The translations under genes were made by a program, and so were the position numbers. A stretch of 64,000 bases of DNA from Bacteroidia bacterium. GTDB taxonomy: Bacteria; Bacteroidota; Bacteroidia; Cytophagales; Cyclobacteriaceae. The notes beneath the pieces are model-generated. The model worked only from the letters and a program-made list of their open reading frames with translations. It did not search any database and was not told where the DNA came from. Of this stretch, positions 41,085 through 50,541 are shown piece by piece. The stretch lies in assembly GCA_030425425.1 (NCBI GenBank), contig JAUIAO010000002.1:1-64000 (forward strand). Reading direction: 5' to 3'. Position 1 is the first letter of the stretch. Every line of letters starts with the position of its first letter.

Positions 41085-42920
41085 TTACTCCACAATAAAT
41101 CTTTGGATTTTATAGCCATTGGTGGTGGAGAGCTTAAGCAAATACACTCCTGCAGCCAACCCATTCAGTTTGACCTCAATAGCATTAATACCCTTAAAAT
41201 ACTGCTGGTCGGTGATGGGTTGATTGAGGAGTTTTCCTTGTAGATCATAGATTCCTACTGAGGCTTTTAAATCTTCCGATAAACTGAAGTTGATATTCAC
41301 TTTTTCAGTAGCGGGGTTTGGAAAGAGGTTGAAGGAATTGATTTTTAACTCGGTCTGACAGATAGTGAAGAATGTACATTTCGCTTCCAGGTCACTTTTG
41401 TCTTCTGCTGTCAGGTACTCATAGTCTCGTTTGAGTTCTTCTCCAATTTCCGGTGGTAGATTGGCGAAGAGCGAGTCTGTGGGTTCGAACCAAATTACTC
41501 TGTTTTCAGTCAAAATATTTGGAAATTGTTCTTTTGTTAAAACAATGGGAACCAAGAGCTGATATTTTAAATCAAATTGTCTCTGATCATATTTGTTGAA
41601 TCTAGAAGGATCAAAATTCCACGATGATCCTGTTTGTTTGCCATTCTCATCAGTCATTAAAAGAAGGTTCAGATCATTATAGACAACACTGGATTTATCT
41701 GACAAATCTATGGCTGTGTAAGCCGTTCTTCCCATAGTTGTCAACATCAATTTATGCTCAAGAAGCTCTGGAGTGATATACTTGAAGCTAATTACTGTAT
41801 CTGTTATGGTAAACCCAATTTTCTCCAAAGAAACCTGATCCAAATAAAGAAAATGTCCCATTTGCAAAACCTGCTCAGATTGATAAAGCAAAACCTGTTC
41901 TCTTCCTGTCTTTCTTTTTAAATCCTGAATGCATCCAAATGTTTCTGATAAATATTGATACCTATCTGGTAGTGCATCAAAAAAATCATCATTCACTTTA
42001 AAGTAGAATAATTGATGACTGTCAGTATAATTTCCCGTTAACCTTACCGGAATAATTTTATCACGGAATTCTTCGAACCTTCCGCGATAATAGTACAACT
42101 CGCCTTTTGGTTCAAAACCATCGTCAGATTCGAAAATTGGATAGAAACTAAAATGAGAATAATCTTTCTTGGGAAAATCATCAGCCTTTTCCAAATAGAG
42201 TGACCTACTAGTTGACTCACTGGTTGTTCTAATTCCATCCGTAATCTTCCACCTTGATTCTGATCGTAATGAAGTTGAATATTCTCCTTTATAGTAATTG
42301 GAATAGTATACGCCTCCTTTCCATTCATCGCCTGATTTTCCAAAATCAATGAATTCGAATCCCAGTTTTCTTGCTTCTTCTTCATTGAGTTCCACCACCA
42401 ATTCACTCACATAAATCACTGTGTCTTCAGGCCAATCACAAGAAATTGCTGGTAAGGATTTTTCCTGATCATTAAGATTGGCAGGCTGTGGCCTTTCCAT
42501 TTTCACCATGCCTTTTGACTCCAGTTTTGGTTTTTGGATCAGGTCAGTTTTTGGCTGAACTCTGCCTGTTTTGATCCTTTCTTTGGCAATTAGATTTAGA
42601 TTTTCCATAGCACTTTTCTGTGCTATCGTGTCAGTTAACGCTGAACGTACACTTTCAATAGTCTCAATTTTTTCTTGTCTATCAATTTTTTCCGTTTCAT
42701 TTTCCGGCTTGACCCAGAAAAAGATCATTGCACTTATAATAATCGCTGTTGCGCTCATCATCATTAATTTAAAAGGTGAGAAAGATGAACCATAAGAAGT
42801 GCCTCCGCCACCAGGAGGAGGATTGTCGATCAGCTGAAAGATCCGGTCTTTGTCCACGTTCTGAGGAAGCTGCCTGGCCACTTCGTAAAACTGTCTGATA
42901 TGTTCTTCTGTGTATTTCAT
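41085..42920 (-). CDS. Membrane-anchored partner of the ECF sigma factor with T9SS sorting domain
   Basis: A 611-residue protein. Residues 1-50 are cytoplasmic, with a Gly/Pro-rich stretch. One membrane helix (about 51-70, LMMMSATAIIISAMIFFWV) follows. The remainder is extracytoplasmic with no known enzyme. The last 80 residues are a T9SS type A sorting domain (SFNLFPNPATEKVNINFSLS, VGIYDLQGKLLNQ, NGLAAGVYLLKLS). There is no cleavable signal peptide, so the sorting domain is tied to an inner-membrane helix, which is unusual for a T9SS cargo. It starts two bases after the sigma factor's stop codon. Position and single-helix topology suggest an anti-sigma factor. Confidence 0.75.
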   Translation of the reverse strand: MKYTEEHIRQFYEVARQLPQNVDKDRIFQLIDNPPPGGGGTSYGSSFSPFKLMMMSATAIIISAMIFFWVKPENETEKIDRQEKIETIESVRSALTDTIAQKSAMENLNLIAKERIKTGRVQPKTDLIQKPKLESKGMVKMERPQPANLNDQEKSLPAISCDWPEDTVIYVSELVVELNEEEARKLGFEFIDFGKSGDEWKGGVYYSNYYKGEYSTSLRSESRWKITDGIRTTSESTSRSLYLEKADDFPKKDYSHFSFYPIFESDDGFEPKGELYYYRGRFEEFRDKIIPVRLTGNYTDSHQLFYFKVNDDFFDALPDRYQYLSETFGCIQDLKRKTGREQVLLYQSEQVLQMGHFLYLDQVSLEKIGFTITDTVISFKYITPELLEHKLMLTTMGRTAYTAIDLSDKSSVVYNDLNLLLMTDENGKQTGSSWNFDPSRFNKYDQRQFDLKYQLLVPIVLTKEQFPNILTENRVIWFEPTDSLFANLPPEIGEELKRDYEYLTAEDKSDLEAKCTFFTICQTELKINSFNLFPNPATEKVNINFSLSEDLKASVGIYDLQGKLLNQPITDQQYFKGINAIEVKLNGLAAGVYLLKLSTTNGYKIQRFIVE

Positions 42921-42922
42921 GA

Positions 42923-43450
42923 TCAGATGGTTAAGAAGATTGACATAATTACTTGCTGCTTTTCATTGAGCATCGTCAAGAGTTTCTCCCTGCCGCGCTT
43001 TAGTCTCAGCTTCACACCTGACAGGCTGCCTCCCTGGATTTCGCGAATGTCCTCAAGGCTCATGTCTGAGATGTGAAAGAGCATCATTGCTTCGCTCATT
43101 TTTGTGGGCAATGCCATCAGCTTTTCATAAATGATGGATAGGTCGGTGATGTGCTCGGCTGCCAGTCCATTTCCGGAAATGTGGGCAACTTCCTCCGCTT
43201 CAAAACCTACAAAGTGACGCTTTCTGCTAAATCGCTTTTTGTTGATATTGGAAGCTGTGCTAAACATGAAAGACTTCAGCGCCTCCTTTTTGTTGATTTT
43301 GTGGTAGTTGCTCATCGTCGTTAGCACGGTTTCCTGCAGTAGATCCGCTCCATCCTCTCTGTTGCCGGCGATCAATCGGCAAAACCTGTCGAGCGGTTCG
43401 TGGATCGGGTCATAGCGTTTTTTAAAAAGTTCACTTTCGCGTTTGTCCAC
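42923..43450 (-). CDS. ECF-type sigma-70 factor
   Basis: A 175-residue RNA polymerase sigma factor of the extracytoplasmic-function type. Region 2 includes CRLIAGNREDGADLLQETVL and LKSFMFSTASNINKKRFSRK. Region 4, the -35-binding helix-turn-helix, includes MLFHISDMSLEDIREIQGG and SGVKLRLKRGREKLLTML. It directs transcription of a regulon set by its membrane partner, which starts two bases after its stop. The start is a GTG. The partner's T9SS sorting domain makes an envelope or secretion signal plausible. Confidence 0.88.
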   Translation of the reverse strand: MDKRESELFKKRYDPIHEPLDRFCRLIAGNREDGADLLQETVLTTMSNYHKINKKEALKSFMFSTASNINKKRFSRKRHFVGFEAEEVAHISGNGLAAEHITDLSIIYEKLMALPTKMSEAMMLFHISDMSLEDIREIQGGSLSGVKLRLKRGREKLLTMLNEKQQVIMSIFLTI

Positions 43451-43787
43451 CTGTTTTCTTATGGTTTGGTATTAAGTGCCATGAGCTGGGTGAAAAGTTA
43501 CATTGTTTTTGAAATTATTTTGATGATGGGTGCAGGATGCTGGATGTGGAAAAGCAGTAGAACGAAGTTTGAAGAAGGGAGCTCGGAGTTTGGAGCGGGG
43601 GTTAGAAGCTTGGAGTTGTTATTTTCTGATTGAATCAATTATTCGGATACAGAGCCGCCGAGGTATTTGATGGAGTTTGCTTTTTAAATATTCTAACTCT
43701 CGACCCCAAGGGTCGGGGAATAAAACCCACTAGTGGAATTTAAACTGGAATGAATACATTATTTTAGGGACTAAATTTTATATCAAG
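43451..43787. other. 337-base intergenic region with GA-rich filler and a repeat copy
   Basis: Between the sigma factor start and the DUF4197 gene. It begins with TTTCTTATGG-type AT-rich DNA, then at about 43553-43615 a GA-rich stretch (GCAGTAGAACGAAGTTTGAA then GGAGTTTGGAGCGGGGG) that echoes CAGTAGAACGAAGGTTGA near 40590. The two-hairpin repeat copy B follows. No gene is supported in it. A forward frame crossing it is not coding in character. Confidence 0.6.
43697..43741 (+). repeat. Two-hairpin REP-like repeat, copy B
   Basis: Partner of the copy at 2646-2690 (39 of 45 positions match, opposite orientation). Hairpin one is CGACCC-CAA-GGGTCG (43701-43715). Hairpin two is CCACT-AGTGG (43727-43736, perfect). 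Between them is GGGGAATAAAAC. It lies 47 bases before the DUF4197 start codon. Confidence 0.7.
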
Positions 43788-44519
43788 ATGAAAAAACTAC
43801 CTTTCCTATTAATAGTCGTGATTCTTTTAGCAGGATGTACTGCTCAGCAGATCCAGCAAGCTCAAAAAACTGCCAAAGGTGTATTGGATGATTACCTGGA
43901 AGAAGACCAACTCACTTCAGATCAGGTAGCAAGCGGACTCAAAGAAGCACTGGTAAAAGGAATCACCAAAGGAACAAACTCTGCATCTAAAGTAGACGGG
44001 TATCTGAAAAACCCTAAGATCGCCATTCCATTTCCACCGGATGTACAAAAAGTAGCGCATAAACTGCGAGACCTGGGTATGGGTAGTCAGGTGGACAAAT
44101 TCGTCACTACACTCAATAGAGGAGCTGAAGAAGCAGCCAAGGAAGCTAAGCCGATCTTTGTGAATGCCATCAAAGGAATGACCGTGCAGGATGCATGGGG
44201 AATCTTGAAGGGTGAAGATGACGCAGCTACTACCTACCTGAGAGGTAAGACTTTTGATCAACTGAAGTCTAAGTTTCAACCGGTGATGCAAAAGGCTTTG
44301 GATCAAACCAATGCAACCAAATATTACAGCGATTTGGTCAATACCTACAATAAGATTCCTTTCATAGAGAAGGTCAATCCTGATTTGAATGACTATGCTA
44401 CCAATAGAGCTTTAGATGGATTATTCACTCTAGTGGCACAGGAAGAAGAAAAAATCCGTGAAGATCCTGTAGCTCGTACTACCGACTTGCTGAAAAAAGT
44501 ATTTGCACAACAAGACTAA
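43788..44519 (+). CDS. DUF4197 lipoprotein
   Basis: A 243-residue lipoprotein (MKKLPFLLIVVILLAGC) of the DUF4197 family. Recognisable parts are GLKEALVKGITKGTNSASK, KNPKIAIPFPPDVQKVAHKL and NRGAEEAAKEAKPIFVNAIK, and a C-terminal ATNRALDGLFTLVAQEEEKI segment. The family is widespread in Gram-negative bacteria and its function is not known. The EF-hand gene starts one base after its stop codon, so the two are co-transcribed and perhaps functionally linked. Confidence 0.88.
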   Translation: MKKLPFLLIVVILLAGCTAQQIQQAQKTAKGVLDDYLEEDQLTSDQVASGLKEALVKGITKGTNSASKVDGYLKNPKIAIPFPPDVQKVAHKLRDLGMGSQVDKFVTTLNRGAEEAAKEAKPIFVNAIKGMTVQDAWGILKGEDDAATTYLRGKTFDQLKSKFQPVMQKALDQTNATKYYSDLVNTYNKIPFIEKVNPDLNDYATNRALDGLFTLVAQEEEKIREDPVARTTDLLKKVFAQQD

Positions 44520-44520
44520 T

Positions 44521-45096
44521 ATGCTCACCGATCTCCAGAGAAAGAAGTTGACACATTATTTCAATGTGCTGGACGTGGATAGTAATGGTACTATCGAGCA
44601 GAAAGATTTTGTCAATATCGGTGAGAATCTTTGTGTTCTATGGAGTTTCAAAGAGGGGACGGAGGAGTTTGATGCCTGTGTCAACAGGTGCACAAAAACC
44701 TGGATAAGTTTCAGGGAGTTTATGGGCAAGCCACAGGACGGTCATGCAGCGCTTGAAGAGTGGCTGGAGTTTGCAGATCACATCATTGTGAATGGTAGAG
44801 AGGAGCTTTATGAGAAACATGTCAACAAAATCGCTCAGGAAATCTTTGATTTTTTCGATACTGATAAAGATGGGTTCATATCCTTGGATGAATACATTGA
44901 TCTGTTTATGGCTTACAAGATTGATATCAAGTTTTCCGCCAGGTCTTTCACTAAGCTGGATCGAAATCAGGATGATTTTATCAGCAGAGCAGAGCTTTTA
45001 CAAGGGATTAGAGAGTTTTTTAGATCGGATGATGAAAATGCACCGGGTAACTGGCTATTTGGTTTTTGGGAAGATATAGGAAAGACAGAGAATTAG
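44521..45096 (+). CDS. EF-hand calcium-binding protein
   Basis: A 191-residue protein without a signal peptide. Three EF-hand loops are visible: DVDSNGTIEQKDF, DTDKDGFISLDEY and DRNQDDFISRAEL. All three have acidic residues at positions 1, 3 and 12 of the loop, so calcium binding is likely, although the third has Asp in place of Gly at position 6. This calmodulin/calcium-sensor-like layout is scarce in bacteria. The start is the ATG at 44521, directly after the DUF4197 stop. A TTG extension would overlap that gene. The role is unknown. Confidence 0.85.
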   Translation: MLTDLQRKKLTHYFNVLDVDSNGTIEQKDFVNIGENLCVLWSFKEGTEEFDACVNRCTKTWISFREFMGKPQDGHAALEEWLEFADHIIVNGREELYEKHVNKIAQEIFDFFDTDKDGFISLDEYIDLFMAYKIDIKFSARSFTKLDRNQDDFISRAELLQGIREFFRSDDENAPGNWLFGFWEDIGKTEN

Positions 45097-45223
45097 TCCT
45101 ACTTGTCATCCTAAAAGAGTCAAACCTTCAATCTCTAAAGGGAAGATGATCTAGCTGTCAAAGTCACCCTCTAGGATCGGGGTTAACTGAAATTTTAAGC
45201 AATTTGACAAAATAGGCTTAGTC

Positions 45224-48200
45224 TTAATTCTTAACCAATATTCGTTTGATTGATTTACCGATTCCAAAGTCAAAAGTGACGATGTAAACGGCAGGAGCTA
45301 ATTCTGAGAGACCAATGGTTTCTTGATTTTCTATTCTTCTTGAAATCAACTTTTGTCCGGAAAGATCCAGAACATTGACAATGCAAGGTGTAGGGGAGTG
45401 GATCGTAACTTGGTCTAAAGCCGGGTTTGGAAATAATTTAAAATCCTCAGGATCAGTGATTAAAATGATGGGCTCTGGTCGTGAATCGTATACCCCAAAC
45501 GTTAAAGTATCATGCCCAAAGCACCCTTTGGTATTTTCTGCCTCCAGTACGAACCGATACTGGCCTGACTGGTTGAGTGCCAATACAGGCCGCGCAGCAG
45601 TCTCCACTAACAGATCATCCATAAACCATCTCCAGCTGATCAGTGAATCTCCTGATGCATCGAGCTGAATGGTAGATTGCTCATCTAAATACAAAGTATC
45701 CGGATTGACTTCTATTTTAAAATTAGTATTCGTTGGATCTATTGAGGCTACTACCGGAGAGGATGGCAGAATGTTATCCAAACCCACAACATAAATTACC
45801 AGAGACGACTGTATATTCTCAAGCCATAAATTGGTGCCTTTATGAATCAAGCTTTCTAATGCTTCATCTTCGTAAAACCCAAAATACTGGCCGTTTTCTG
45901 GCTTTAGTACGAGGTTACCATCAAAGCAAGGTTGCTCGAAAGTGATCTCAGGAATATCCGATTTTCCGAAGGAGGCAATTTGGGATACTGAATCTATACA
46001 CCCAATTTCATTTTCTACCACATGGCTGATCTCATATTGGCTTTTTTCTACAATCAAACTAAGGATGTCTGTAGTATTTACCAGATTTTCGTCCACGTAC
46101 CATATGTGGCTTTTAAGGTTTAAATCTGTAGGGTGGAAAAGTACTCCGGTAGTCTGTGCGGTGGTATCTGGTTCCCAATAGAACGCTGCGGAAACATCGC
46201 TGACCAGAATTTCAATGGGTGTTTTCAAACTTTCAAAATCACCCACTACGTTGGTGAGGTAAACGATAGTATCCGATTCAATCGGCCCGATTTTTATTTC
46301 AGTGGCTTGTTGCTGAGCCTCCTGATCCGTTTGTAGGGCATAAACTGCAATTTGATCTATTTCCGCTGTAAGTGTTAAAGAATCACCACTACATACTTGG
46401 TGGTTTTGAGGTGTTGGTTTTTGGGGACGATTAACTACAACTAATGACTTGGAAAATGACTCTGTGCAACCTGTTCTGGAAGTGACGTTAAGGGTGATTT
46501 GATAGGTGCCAGCTTGGTTATAAATCATAGTTGGATGCTGAACAGTCGCTTGTTGTCCGTTTCCAAAGTTCCAATTCCATGCTACAGGTTCATAACTGAG
46601 ATCTGAAAAAGTAACTTTATTGACTTGTTGATCGAGGTATAATGTATCGGTGGACATTTCAAAATCAGCTACCTTATCTACCAATTGAATGACCATTTTT
46701 TGGATTTCACCTTCCTGGTTATTTTCAATTCTGGCAGCAAAAAAAGCCGTATCTGAGGAGATTGGTCCTGTTACCAGGATGTTGGATTCTGAGATCAGGT
46801 TTTTTCCTAAAGGATCCTCGTAAAAGCGAAAAACAGACGTATCAGGTTGAATATCTGTAAGTGAACCACTACAGCCGTAATAGTATCCTAATCTCGCTGG
46901 ATTAGAAATGTAATGACCATATGCGCTATCGGCCAGATAAAGGTTTTTTCGGAGCTCTTCTATCGTATTGCCAAAGCCAAGCAAGTACGCCACTTTCTTG
47001 CTATGAGAGGGGTCGAGGGTAATGGAATCATGTGCAATCATGGTAGAAATGTCACTTCCATTTCCTTCAAAGCCCGCATTTTCGAACATCGCAGTATTAC
47101 TAAGCTGATACTTGGTAGCGTCACTCAAATCTCCCAAATCTTGTAGGTTCCCCAGAGCATCTGTCAGATCGATCATTTGCCTCACGGGATATTGGTCTGT
47201 ATAGCAAACCATTCCTGCAAACCGGGTATAATCCACGTCAGCAGCTACTATGGCGTTCGACTCAGTATCATAATAAGTTACATTCTCGTATCCCCTCAGC
47301 GGAATCGACCAGTCCACATAATATCCGACATTGAGGTCTCGTGATTCGTCAGACACGTTCACCAGTCGATATTCCTGTATGATGTAATCGGCATCCCAAT
47401 TCGAAAGTACGCTTTGGCTGACCTTTATTCCCAGACTATTGTCAATTTCTGTATCACTAAAGACACTGGATACTTTGAGATCGAATTGTTCATTTCGCTC
47501 ATATTTGATGTGTTCTAATGCTACAAAATCCTTTTCTCTGGTGTTTGCTACAGGTCCTTCTGGGAGATTATCAGAGACATTCTGTTCGTCTTGAGCAATG
47601 AGCATACCCATCCTTGCTGCCATGATTGTGGTATTCCATCTAAATCCAACTCCATCAAAAAAATTGTCTGAATCAAATCCAAGATTTCCTCTTCCTGAAA
47701 TTGATAGCTCGATGTTATTGTTATTAAAATGAAGTAAATCAGGGTTGGTGGTCAATTCAATGTATTGATAGTCTTCATAATCGGGCCCCAACATTTTCAC
47801 TCTGATTGGCAAGGCGGTTTCCGGAGGTGTTTCATCAGCAACTACCAGCAGGGGAAACGACAATGATCGTGTCTCTTCTGATGATAATTTCTCCACACTA
47901 ATGGTGTCTGTAAGTAAAGTGACATATTCTGAAGGACTGGAAAATGTAAATTCCACAGCTGTGCTGGCAAGGTAATTTACCACATCAAATGAGATGGAAA
48001 TGGTGTCACCCGCATAGATTGCTTCATCATATCCATTATGATAATGGATGTTTTCTATACGAACGGAAATGGCATTTTCATTGGTAATTGCCTCGTGTAT
48101 GTTGAGTCTCCCAAAGCCTAGTTGATCTTGAAAATTGGCATTAGAACCTACGGCATAGACAGGGTCCGAAGTGACTCTCAACTGCTCCATAATTTGACCG

Positions 48201-49354
48201 GCGCTGAGGTGGGAGAATACCGACTTCACTATGGCGGCAGCACCAGCTACCATTGGCGCACTATAAGATGTACCATTGTCAGTAGTGAATGTGTTGTTTA
48301 ATCCCAGACTGTAAATATTTTGCCCTGGAGCAACGATATCTACTGAATAATTATATGTGGAAAATGGAGCTTTCTGATCCTGCAGATCGGTGGCGGCCAC
48401 TGAGAGCACGTGCTCATAACTCGCCGGATAAAACTTCAAATCGCCATGAGTATTTCCCGCAGCAGCAATTACGATGAGATTTTTTTCTTTTACTGCATAG
48501 GTGATTATGTCCTGATACGCCTGGCTGTATGAATTGATTGATCCCCAGGAGAGATTGATAATGTCATATCCAATATCAGCTGCATATAGCACTGATTCAT
48601 AGCCATTTACAAGTTGTTTATTCGTGTTGTACACTTTTAGTGAGCTTAGAAGTGTATTGAACCCAACTCCGGCTATTCCATAGTTGTTGTCAGTAGCAGC
48701 CCCGGCAATTCCTCCTACCATGGTGCCGTGTTTCATGTCATCCGGACTGGCTACAGTGTCTCTATCGGCAAAGTCAAAACCCAAATGATCGTCTACATAG
48801 CCATTCCCGTCATCATCAAATCCGTTGACCGGATCGTTTTCGTTGATATATAGTTTTGGTTGAATATCTGGATTTTCAAAATCCAATCCCGTATCGCTGA
48901 TACCTATGACAATCTGGTCACTTCCCTGAGAGATTTCCCATGCTTCCGGTGCTTTTATTACTGATAAATAGTCCTGATTGCCATCAGACATTGCAGGATC
49001 ATTGGGTGTGTAAAGCAATTGTTCCTCATAGACGGGCTCAGCATAGAGAATGGTTGACTCTTCGCTGAGTGATTTACAAAGAGCAGGGATGTCAATATCT
49101 TTATCTACTTCAACCTTGTACAGACCATCCAGAATCGACGGTTTAGTTTTCTGATTGAGATTTATTTTCCGAACTGCCGAATGATTGATGATTCCGGGTA
49201 TGGAAGAAAAGTCAAAAGTCTTGCTTCTTTGATTGGAGGATTGTGGATTGATTTTTAGATAAAATGCACCTGGTTTAATGGCTGCTGTTTGTGCAGCCAC
49301 ATTCATGCTCAAAATAAGGAGCACAAGATTCCAGGTGAATTTCGATAGTTTCAA
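45224..49354 (-). CDS. Large secreted subtilisin-like protease with PKD and T9SS domains
   Basis: A 1376-residue exported S8 protease. Signal peptide (residues 1-21), a propeptide-like part, then the catalytic domain with Asp154 (GISDTGLDFENPD), His209 (DMKHGTMVGGIAG) and Ser363 (DNGTSYSAPMVAG). Beta-rich domains follow, then a PKD domain (NWNFGNGQQATVQHPTMIYN), more beta domains and a T9SS type A C-terminal domain (FKLFPNPALDQVTIHS, ending SIKRILVKN). It should be secreted or surface-bound and cleave extracellular proteins. The start is a TTG, because no upstream ATG keeps the signal peptide. The SDR gene ends just upstream of this gene (7-base gap). Confidence 0.9.
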   Translation of the reverse strand: MKLSKFTWNLVLLILSMNVAAQTAAIKPGAFYLKINPQSSNQRSKTFDFSSIPGIINHSAVRKINLNQKTKPSILDGLYKVEVDKDIDIPALCKSLSEESTILYAEPVYEEQLLYTPNDPAMSDGNQDYLSVIKAPEAWEISQGSDQIVIGISDTGLDFENPDIQPKLYINENDPVNGFDDDGNGYVDDHLGFDFADRDTVASPDDMKHGTMVGGIAGAATDNNYGIAGVGFNTLLSSLKVYNTNKQLVNGYESVLYAADIGYDIINLSWGSINSYSQAYQDIITYAVKEKNLIVIAAAGNTHGDLKFYPASYEHVLSVAATDLQDQKAPFSTYNYSVDIVAPGQNIYSLGLNNTFTTDNGTSYSAPMVAGAAAIVKSVFSHLSAGQIMEQLRVTSDPVYAVGSNANFQDQLGFGRLNIHEAITNENAISVRIENIHYHNGYDEAIYAGDTISISFDVVNYLASTAVEFTFSSPSEYVTLLTDTISVEKLSSEETRSLSFPLLVVADETPPETALPIRVKMLGPDYEDYQYIELTTNPDLLHFNNNNIELSISGRGNLGFDSDNFFDGVGFRWNTTIMAARMGMLIAQDEQNVSDNLPEGPVANTREKDFVALEHIKYERNEQFDLKVSSVFSDTEIDNSLGIKVSQSVLSNWDADYIIQEYRLVNVSDESRDLNVGYYVDWSIPLRGYENVTYYDTESNAIVAADVDYTRFAGMVCYTDQYPVRQMIDLTDALGNLQDLGDLSDATKYQLSNTAMFENAGFEGNGSDISTMIAHDSITLDPSHSKKVAYLLGFGNTIEELRKNLYLADSAYGHYISNPARLGYYYGCSGSLTDIQPDTSVFRFYEDPLGKNLISESNILVTGPISSDTAFFAARIENNQEGEIQKMVIQLVDKVADFEMSTDTLYLDQQVNKVTFSDLSYEPVAWNWNFGNGQQATVQHPTMIYNQAGTYQITLNVTSRTGCTESFSKSLVVVNRPQKPTPQNHQVCSGDSLTLTAEIDQIAVYALQTDQEAQQQATEIKIGPIESDTIVYLTNVVGDFESLKTPIEILVSDVSAAFYWEPDTTAQTTGVLFHPTDLNLKSHIWYVDENLVNTTDILSLIVEKSQYEISHVVENEIGCIDSVSQIASFGKSDIPEITFEQPCFDGNLVLKPENGQYFGFYEDEALESLIHKGTNLWLENIQSSLVIYVVGLDNILPSSPVVASIDPTNTNFKIEVNPDTLYLDEQSTIQLDASGDSLISWRWFMDDLLVETAARPVLALNQSGQYRFVLEAENTKGCFGHDTLTFGVYDSRPEPIILITDPEDFKLFPNPALDQVTIHSPTPCIVNVLDLSGQKLISRRIENQETIGLSELAPAVYIVTFDFGIGKSIKRILVKN

Positions 49355-49361
49355 GATTAAA

Positions 49362-50159
49362 TTATGTTACTGCAGCTTTTCGAACGATTTTGGAAAATAG
49401 TCCGGGAAACAAACGCTTGATATAGATTCCTGCAACTTCTTTCAACCCGCCGATGTAGACTTCTTCTTTGTTTTTGGTGATCGCAGTAATGATTTTCGAC
49501 GCACATACCTCGGCTGAGATGCCATTATCCTGGGCATCATCCATTTTGTTTTGTGCTTTGCCATCTCCGGTCAGAGCATTCAGGCTGATGTTGGTTTTTA
49601 CAAAACCAGGTAATATGATGCTTACTTTTATGTGCTCGTCATGAACCTCAGCTCGTAGTGCATCATAAAAACCATGCAGGGCGTGTTTGCTCGCCGCATA
49701 AGAAGAGCGCAACGGTGTACTTACTATTCCTGTGGCAGAAGTAATCACCACCTGATGTCCTGATTTTCTCTCAATCATCCCCGGAAGAGTAGCCTTTGTT
49801 AGCGCTATGGTTCCAAAGTAATTCACTTCCATGATCTTTCGATCTACCTCCATTTTGGTATTAACTACCTTGTCTCTCTGGCTGATACCACCGCAATGAA
49901 TCACCATGTCCAGATGACCCCAGAACGTTTCTGCTTCTTTAGCCTTTTGAGGAATCGCAAAACTATCAGCCAGGTCTATTGTAAGAATTTTGACATCATC
50001 CTGATTGGTGCAATTGGACTTCACGCGTTCCAATTCGCTATGTCGCCTGGCAGCAATGATCAGTTTTGCACCTTGCTCAGCAAGCTGGTATGTGAGTGCT
50101 TCACCTATGCCAGAGGAGGCTCCCGTAATGAGGACTACCGAATCTTTGATCTTAGTCAT
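49362..50159 (-). CDS. Short-chain dehydrogenase/reductase
   Basis: A 265-residue classical SDR. It has the NAD(P)-binding motif LITGASSGIGEALTYQLAEQ, the catalytic Ser/Tyr/Lys as VVITSATGIVSTPLRSSYAASK (YxxxK near residue 157), and VEVNYFGTIALTKATLPG as the NN-type motif region. An Arg after the glycine motif (IIAARRHSELE) favours NADP. The substrate is unknown. It overlaps the DUF gene by eight bases and so belongs to the folA/fmt operon. Confidence 0.88.
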   Translation of the reverse strand: MTKIKDSVVLITGASSGIGEALTYQLAEQGAKLIIAARRHSELERVKSNCTNQDDVKILTIDLADSFAIPQKAKEAETFWGHLDMVIHCGGISQRDKVVNTKMEVDRKIMEVNYFGTIALTKATLPGMIERKSGHQVVITSATGIVSTPLRSSYAASKHALHGFYDALRAEVHDEHIKVSIILPGFVKTNISLNALTGDGKAQNKMDDAQDNGISAEVCASKIITAITKNKEEVYIGGLKEVAGIYIKRLFPGLFSKIVRKAAVT

Positions 50160-50541
50160 TTCTCTCTTGTTTGTTCACTTCCAGGAATGTCCAAATGGTG
50201 TAAACTCCCAGCCCCGTTCCTAATGGAAAACTCAAGAGTGAGAGTGATCCTGAAACCATCATTAGGTTCAAACCCCATTTTCTATTATTCAGAAAAGCCC
50301 AGCCACCTATAACAGAGGGTATAGGAATCAGGATCAGCAGAATAATCAGAATACTTTTTATCACACTGTATCCCATTCCAATAAAGAATGCTGCGTCCTG
50401 ATCGTTTTGCTGTATTTCTTCAAAAAGAAACGGCAGGAATGTTCTCGCAAGAGTAGAGAATAGAATGAAAATTAAGATGTGAAACATGCCGTAAACGATA
50501 TGTAAAATGCTGAGTAGTCGTCGATGTGAATCCATGATCAT
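50152..50541 (-). CDS. Small four-helix membrane protein
   Basis: A 129-residue integral membrane protein with about four hydrophobic helices (for example LLSILHIVYGMFHILIFILF, IKSILIILLILIPIPSVIGG and GLNLMMVSGSLSLLSFPLG). No named family recognised. It overlaps the folA start region by four bases and the SDR gene by eight bases, so it sits inside the operon. Confidence 0.7.
   Translation of the reverse strand: MIMDSHRRLLSILHIVYGMFHILIFILFSTLARTFLPFLFEEIQQNDQDAAFFIGMGYSVIKSILIILLILIPIPSVIGGWAFLNNRKWGLNLMMVSGSLSLLSFPLGTGLGVYTIWTFLEVNKQERND

Noticed and set aside
41478-41494. A GTTCGAACC sequence like a tRNA T-arm
   Set aside because: It lies inside the sigma-partner coding region, no anticodon arm or acceptor stem can be formed around it, and the frame is well supported.
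43400-43633. A 77-residue plus-strand frame across the sigma factor start
   Set aside because: It overlaps the coding start of the sigma factor in antisense and runs into GA-rich filler. No family, start signal or conservation argument supports it.
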